Of a stretch of 10,119 nucleotides of DNA, positions 6,569-10,119 are shown piece by piece. The notes below the pieces were generated by a model. The model was given only the letters and a program-made list of their open reading frames with translations, ran no database searches and was not told the origin of the DNA. Numbering within the stretch: position 1 is the first letter of the stretch; every line of letters starts with the position of its first letter. Made by a program: the position numbers and the translations under genes. Source of the DNA: Ruminococcus flavefaciens (GTDB lineage Bacteria; Bacillota; Clostridia; Oscillospirales; Ruminococcaceae); assembly GCA_002373775.1 (NCBI GenBank), contig DFJW01000064.1, positions 1 through 10,119 on the forward strand, read 5' to 3'.

Positions 6569-7642
6569 ATGTTTGAAAAGCTTGCAGTAATGGAGCAGAA
6601 ATATGAAGACATAAGCCGGAAGCTGTCTGATCCGGAAGTTATCAGTGATAATAAGACTTATACCCAGCTCATGCGCGAGTATAAGAATATGACACCTATT
6701 ATAGATAAATACCGCGAATACAAAGCGGCAAAGTCGGCATTTGATGAAGCCAAAGAGCTTCTTGATGAGGGCGGCCTTGATAAAGAATTCAAGGAAATGG
6801 CACAGGAAGAACTTGAGACTGCAAAGGCATCCGTTGAGAGCTGCACTCAGGAACTCAAAGTGCTCCTGCTGCCAAAGGATCCGAATGATGATAAGAACGT
6901 AATAATAGAGATCAGAGGCGGAGCAGGAGGAGAAGAAGCTTCTCTCTTCGCTAATTCACTCTATCGCATGTATTCAATGTACGCCGAAGCAAGAGGCTGG
7001 AAGCAGGAGATACTCAATGCCAATCCCACTGAACTCGGCGGTTTTAAAGAGATAAGCTTTTCAGTTGAAGGCGAAGGTGCTTATTCGCGTCTGAAATACG
7101 AAAGCGGAGTACACCGCGTACAAAGAGTCCCGGAGACCGAATCTCAGGGAAGGATACACACTTCAACAGTTACTGTTGCAGTACTCGTTGAAGCAGACGA
7201 AGTTGAACTTGAGATCAATCCAACTGATCTTAAAATAGACTATTTCCGCGCAAGCGGAGCAGGCGGACAGCATATAAATAAAACAGAATCAGCAGTCCGT
7301 ATAACATATCTCCCTACTAATGTAGTGGTAGAATGCCAGGATGAAAGAAGCCAGCACAAAAACAAAGACAGAGCTATGAAGATCCTGAGATCAAGGATCT
7401 ATGAGGCAATGCAGGAGGAACAAGACGCTAAGATAGCATCAGAACGAAAAATGCAGGTAGGCACAGGTGATCGTTCTGAGCGTATAAGAACTTACAATTA
7501 TCCGCAGGGACGTCTGACAGACCACAGGATAGGGCTGACTATCTACAGACTCGAAGACATTCTCAACGGAAATCTTGACGAGGTATTCGATGCGCTTGCC
7601 ACAGCCGATCAGGCTGCAAAGCTTGCGAATCAGGAAGCGTAA
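6569..7642 (+). CDS. prfA: Peptide chain release factor 1 (RF1)
   Basis: RF1 reads the stop codons UAA and UAG in the ribosomal A site and triggers release of the finished protein. It has 357 residues, the normal family length. The stop-codon recognition tripeptide of RF1 type (PxT) is PET at 188-190, in [19 protein letters not shown]2 would carry SPF here. The catalytic GGQ is at 232-234, in [16 protein letters not shown], and its glutamine is the residue methylated by PrmC. The N-terminal coiled helical domain covers about 1-100. The usual C-terminal [16 protein letters not shown] (300-315) is present. The TAA stop is 3 bases before the tsaC start, so the genes are likely translationally coupled. 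prmC, often the next gene in Firmicutes, is not here. Confidence 0.97.
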   Translation: MFEKLAVMEQKYEDISRKLSDPEVISDNKTYTQLMREYKNMTPIIDKYREYKAAKSAFDEAKELLDEGGLDKEFKEMAQEELETAKASVESCTQELKVLLLPKDPNDDKNVIIEIRGGAGGEEASLFANSLYRMYSMYAEARGWKQEILNANPTELGGFKEISFSVEGEGAYSRLKYESGVHRVQRVPETESQGRIHTSTVTVAVLVEADEVELEINPTDLKIDYFRASGAGGQHINKTESAVRITYLPTNVVVECQDERSQHKNKDRAMKILRSRIYEAMQEEQDAKIASERKMQVGTGDRSERIRTYNYPQGRLTDHRIGLTIYRLEDILNGNLDEVFDALATADQAAKLANQEA

Positions 7643-7645
7643 ATT

Positions 7646-8659
7646 ATGGAAACTGTATTACTTAGCGATTGTGAATCAGATTTATCAGCAGCTGCAAAGC
7701 TGATAGCAAACGGTCAGATAGTGGGGCTGCCCACAGAAACTGTATATGGGCTTGGTGCTGATGCGTCCAACGAAAATGCGGTCCGTGAGATCTTCAAAGC
7801 CAAAGGCAGACCGGCAGATAATCCGCTTATAGTTCACCTTGCTGATTTTTCGCAGGCAAAGGATTATACAACATCTATCCCGGAGATAGCATATACCATA
7901 GCAGAAAGATTCTGTCCGGGACCTATAACTATAGTACTTCCGAAGAATGACAAGATACCTCTTGTCACATCCGGCGGCCTTGATACTGTAGGGATAAGAG
8001 TACCTTCTCATCCTGTCATGCATCGAATAATCGAATTATCCGGCAGACCGATAGCTGCACCGTCAGCTAATACATCAGGATACCCGAGTCCTACATCTGC
8101 CGAACATGTCCTGCGTGATATGAACGGCAAGATAGCCGCTGTAGTTGACGGCGGACAGTCACGCTTCGGTGTTGAATCAACAGTCATATCCATTGAGAGC
8201 AGCGATACTGTAAGGATCCTTCGTCCAGGATGCGTAACACGCGAAATGCTTCTTGAAATATGCAGAGAGGTCATTATAGATGACGCTATCCTTCACGAAC
8301 TCAAAGAAGGTCAGAAGGCAGCTTCTCCAGGTATGAAATACAAGCATTATTCTCCGAAAGCAGATATAAAAATGGTAGAGGCTTCAACAGATGATTTCCG
8401 CAGTTACATAGCTGAACATGCAGCAGACGGCGGATATGCCCTTGTTTTTGACGGAGAAGAAACTGACATGCCATGCAGATGTCTTACATACGGAAAAAAC
8501 AGTCTGGAACAGGCACATCAGCTTTTTGCACGGCTCAGGGAACTTGATGAAATAGGCGCTGAAGTTGTGTATGTACACGCCCCTTCAGTTGATGGAGTCG
8601 GACTTGCAGTATATAACCGCCTTATTAGAGCGGCAGGATTCGAGGTGATAAGGGTATGA
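7646..8659 (+). CDS. tsaC: L-threonylcarbamoyladenylate synthase, Sua5 type
   Basis: The enzyme makes threonylcarbamoyl-AMP from threonine, bicarbonate and ATP. TsaD and its partners then transfer the threonylcarbamoyl group to A37 of tRNAs that read ANN codons (t6A). The YrdC/TsaC domain occupies about residues 8-205, with LPTETVYGLGADA (28-40), KAKGRPADNPLIVH (51-64), GRPIAAPSANTSG (133-145) and GVESTVI (175-181). The linker SPGMKYKHYSP (227-237) leads to a C-terminal Sua5 domain (about 240-337), ending HAPSVDGVGLAVYNRLIRAA. The protein has 337 residues, so it is the long Sua5 form rather than the short TsaC form of E. coli (about 190). The AGGAAG ribosome binding site lies inside the end of prfA. 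The last four bases overlap the coaE start (ATGA). Confidence 0.95.
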   Translation: METVLLSDCESDLSAAAKLIANGQIVGLPTETVYGLGADASNENAVREIFKAKGRPADNPLIVHLADFSQAKDYTTSIPEIAYTIAERFCPGPITIVLPKNDKIPLVTSGGLDTVGIRVPSHPVMHRIIELSGRPIAAPSANTSGYPSPTSAEHVLRDMNGKIAAVVDGGQSRFGVESTVISIESSDTVRILRPGCVTREMLLEICREVIIDDAILHELKEGQKAASPGMKYKHYSPKADIKMVEASTDDFRSYIAEHAADGGYALVFDGEETDMPCRCLTYGKNSLEQAHQLFARLRELDEIGAEVVYVHAPSVDGVGLAVYNRLIRAAGFEVIRV

Positions 8660-9309
8660 ATACTCTGAGTGACGTTGTAGTCGTCGGTCTGACAGGACAA
8701 ACCGGTGCAGGTAAAAGCACTGTTTCCAAAGTTTTTGCAGATAACGGCTATGCTGTGATAAATGCAGACAGTGTTGCAAGAAAGGTAGTTGAAAAGGGGA
8801 GCAAGTGTCTCTATGAGATAAGCGACTTTTTCGGAAAAGACGTATTGCTCGCTGATGGTACACTTGACCGCAAAAAGCTGGCAGGAATCGTATTCTCTGA
8901 CAAAGCCAAGCTTGAAACTCTTGATACGATAATATATCCTTACATCACCGGAGAGATACTTCATCAGATAAGACAGAATTCCAGAAACGGAGAAAAGCTC
9001 ATACTTCTTGATGCTCCAACGCTTTTCGAAAGCCGGGCAGATGATTTCTGTGAGATAATCATCTCGGTGCTTGCTGATTCGGATATACGGGAAAAACGTA
9101 TCATAGAGCGTGATTCATTGACTCCGGAAGAGGCAAGAAAGCGCATGGCTTCACAGTTTGATGAAGAATTCTTTTCTTCCCATTCTGACTATATAATACA
9201 TAACAACGGTTCTATAGAGACCGTAAACGATATTTCAAAGGAAGTATCCGATAAGATCAAGGATCTGTACAGTTCACGTCTGAATCCAGTGAATGCTTGC
9301 AGTGATTGA
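8656..9309 (+). CDS. coaE: Dephospho-CoA kinase
   Basis: CoaE phosphorylates the 3' hydroxyl of dephospho-CoA with ATP, the last step of coenzyme A synthesis. The protein has 217 residues, typical of the family. The P-loop GLTGQTGAGKST covers 11-22. INADSVARKVV (35-45) matches the family segment usually written DADxxAR, here with N in place of the first D. The LID-like segment RIIERDSLTPEEARKRMASQ covers 148-167, and the C-terminal DYIIHNNGS (178-186) matches the family HNNGS signature. The start overlaps the tsaC stop by four bases, with GAGG about 11 bases upstream and a closer AAGGG. It is co-transcribed with the translation genes upstream, but its pathway is metabolic. Confidence 0.94.
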   Translation: MNTLSDVVVVGLTGQTGAGKSTVSKVFADNGYAVINADSVARKVVEKGSKCLYEISDFFGKDVLLADGTLDRKKLAGIVFSDKAKLETLDTIIYPYITGEILHQIRQNSRNGEKLILLDAPTLFESRADDFCEIIISVLADSDIREKRIIERDSLTPEEARKRMASQFDEEFFSSHSDYIIHNNGSIETVNDISKEVSDKIKDLYSSRLNPVNACSD

Positions 9310-9341
9310 TATATTTATCTGCGAAAGGAGCAAATATTAAT

Positions 9342-10119
9342 ATGGCAGATGAAAAAAAGAACGCAGCAAAAGAGCTGAAGGAAAAGCTTTTCATGCAGCG
9401 TAAAAACGGTTATCACCGAATCAGCGATGAAGATGCAGCAGCAACTGACAAATTCGCTGAAGACTATAAAGACTTCATGAACAAAGCAAAGATCGAGCGA
9501 GAAGCTGTGATCTACTCAAAGGAATTGCTTGAAAAGAACGGATTCGTCGAGTACAAGACAGGCATGAAGCTCAAAGCAGGAGACAAGATCTACCGCAACA
9601 ACCGCGATAAGGCAATAATCATGGCTGTTATCGGATCAGCTCCTATCGAAGAGGGTGTAAGACTCTGTGCAGCACATATCGACTCACCTCGTCTTGATAT
9701 GAAGCAGAATCCCATATACGAAGACACCGAGATGGCTCTCTTCAAGACACACTATTACGGTGGTATAAAGAAATACCAGTGGACAACTATACCACTTTCG
9801 CTTCATGGTGTCATCATCAAGGCTGACGGCACTAAGATCACCGTAAATATCGGTGAAGATGAAAATGATCCGGTATTCTGCGTAAGTGATCTTCTCCCTC
9901 ACCTTGCAAATGCTCAGATGAGCAAGCCCATGTCCAAAGGCATCCTTGGTGAACAGCTGAATATCATTATAGGTTCACGTCCGTTCAAGGATGATGAGGA
10001 GAGCGGCTCAGTAAAGCTCAATATCATGAATATACTCTACGAAAAGTATGGTATAACAGAATCTGATTTCATTTCATCGGAGTTAGAAGCTGTACCTGCA
10101 TTCAAGGCAAAGGATATCG
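9342..10119 (+). CDS. M18 family aminopeptidase, N-terminal 259 residues, 3' end outside window
   Basis: Members of this family are cytoplasmic zinc aminopeptidases of large self-assembled complexes that trim N-terminal residues, often acidic or neutral ones, from peptides. Visible hallmarks are CAAHIDSPRLDMKQNPIYED (109-128), with the first metal histidine H112 and D114, then KTHYYGGIKKYQWTTIPLS (135-153) and DLLPHLA (183-189). The form AAHIDSPRL differs from the AHTDSP of yeast and E. coli-type members and is, as I recall, usual in clostridial ones. Family length is about 430-470 residues, so a little over half is present; the later zinc ligands and active-site residues lie past the right edge. 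It starts 32 bases after coaE with AAAGGAG 11 bases before the ATG, a rather long spacing, and without a terminator between. The start fits the lysine-rich N-terminus. Confidence 0.9.
   Translation, partial: MADEKKNAAKELKEKLFMQRKNGYHRISDEDAAATDKFAEDYKDFMNKAKIEREAVIYSKELLEKNGFVEYKTGMKLKAGDKIYRNNRDKAIIMAVIGSAPIEEGVRLCAAHIDSPRLDMKQNPIYEDTEMALFKTHYYGGIKKYQWTTIPLSLHGVIIKADGTKITVNIGEDENDPVFCVSDLLPHLANAQMSKPMSKGILGEQLNIIIGSRPFKDDEESGSVKLNIMNILYEKYGITESDFISSELEAVPAFKAKDI

Noticed and set aside
8518..8964. Minus-strand open frame of 148 residues across the tsaC/coaE junction
   Set aside because: It is antisense to two well-supported genes that overlap by four bases and carries no family signature.
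1..10119. tRNA, rRNA, CRISPR array, insertion sequence or prophage remnant
   Set aside because: No regularly spaced repeats, transposase or integrase reading frames, terminal repeats or tRNA-like cloverleaf were seen by eye.

Overview
This is an ordinary housekeeping stretch of a low-to-mid GC Clostridia chromosome, most like the Ruminococcus / Oscillospiraceae group. The basis is codon style, strong sigma-A promoters and AGGAG-type ribosome binding sites, a Firmicutes-type RecJ with C-terminal extensions, the clostridial form of galactokinase, DUF951 next to prfA, and a clostridial M18 aminopeptidase. The genus is an inference. I see no mobile element, CRISPR array, RNA gene or phage gene.

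Left arm, minus strand, 1-3295: a consensus promoter drives recJ (single-strand DNA exonuclease) and then the stringent-response enzyme Rel (bifunctional (p)ppGpp synthetase/hydrolase), which runs off the left edge. B. subtilis has recJ-apt-rel; here the two genes are separated by 45 bases and apt is absent. A divergent promoter drives a monocistronic GHMP kinase of the clostridial galactokinase type (3500-4786). Its sugar-binding loop differs from textbook GalK.

Middle, minus strand, 4832-6163: a 117-residue protein of unknown function is followed 60 bases later by a 305-residue S1-repeat RNA-binding protein. The S1 gene converges on the kinase gene, and both appear to use one hairpin terminator at 4788-4815.

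Right arm, plus strand, 6259 to the end: a consensus-like promoter opens a tight operon of DUF951, prfA (release factor 1), a long Sua5-type tsaC (threonylcarbamoyl-AMP synthase for tRNA t6A), coaE (dephospho-CoA kinase) and an M18 aminopeptidase cut by the right edge. Gaps within it are 40, 3, -4 and 32 bases, with no terminator or obvious internal promoter. Three of the first genes concern translation. prmC, which often sits between prfA and tsaC in Firmicutes, is missing from that position.

I did not find a convincing undescribed system. The items most worth checking are the altered substrate loop of the galactokinase homologue, the unknown 117-residue/S1 protein pair, and small symmetric DNA elements in the promoter regions.
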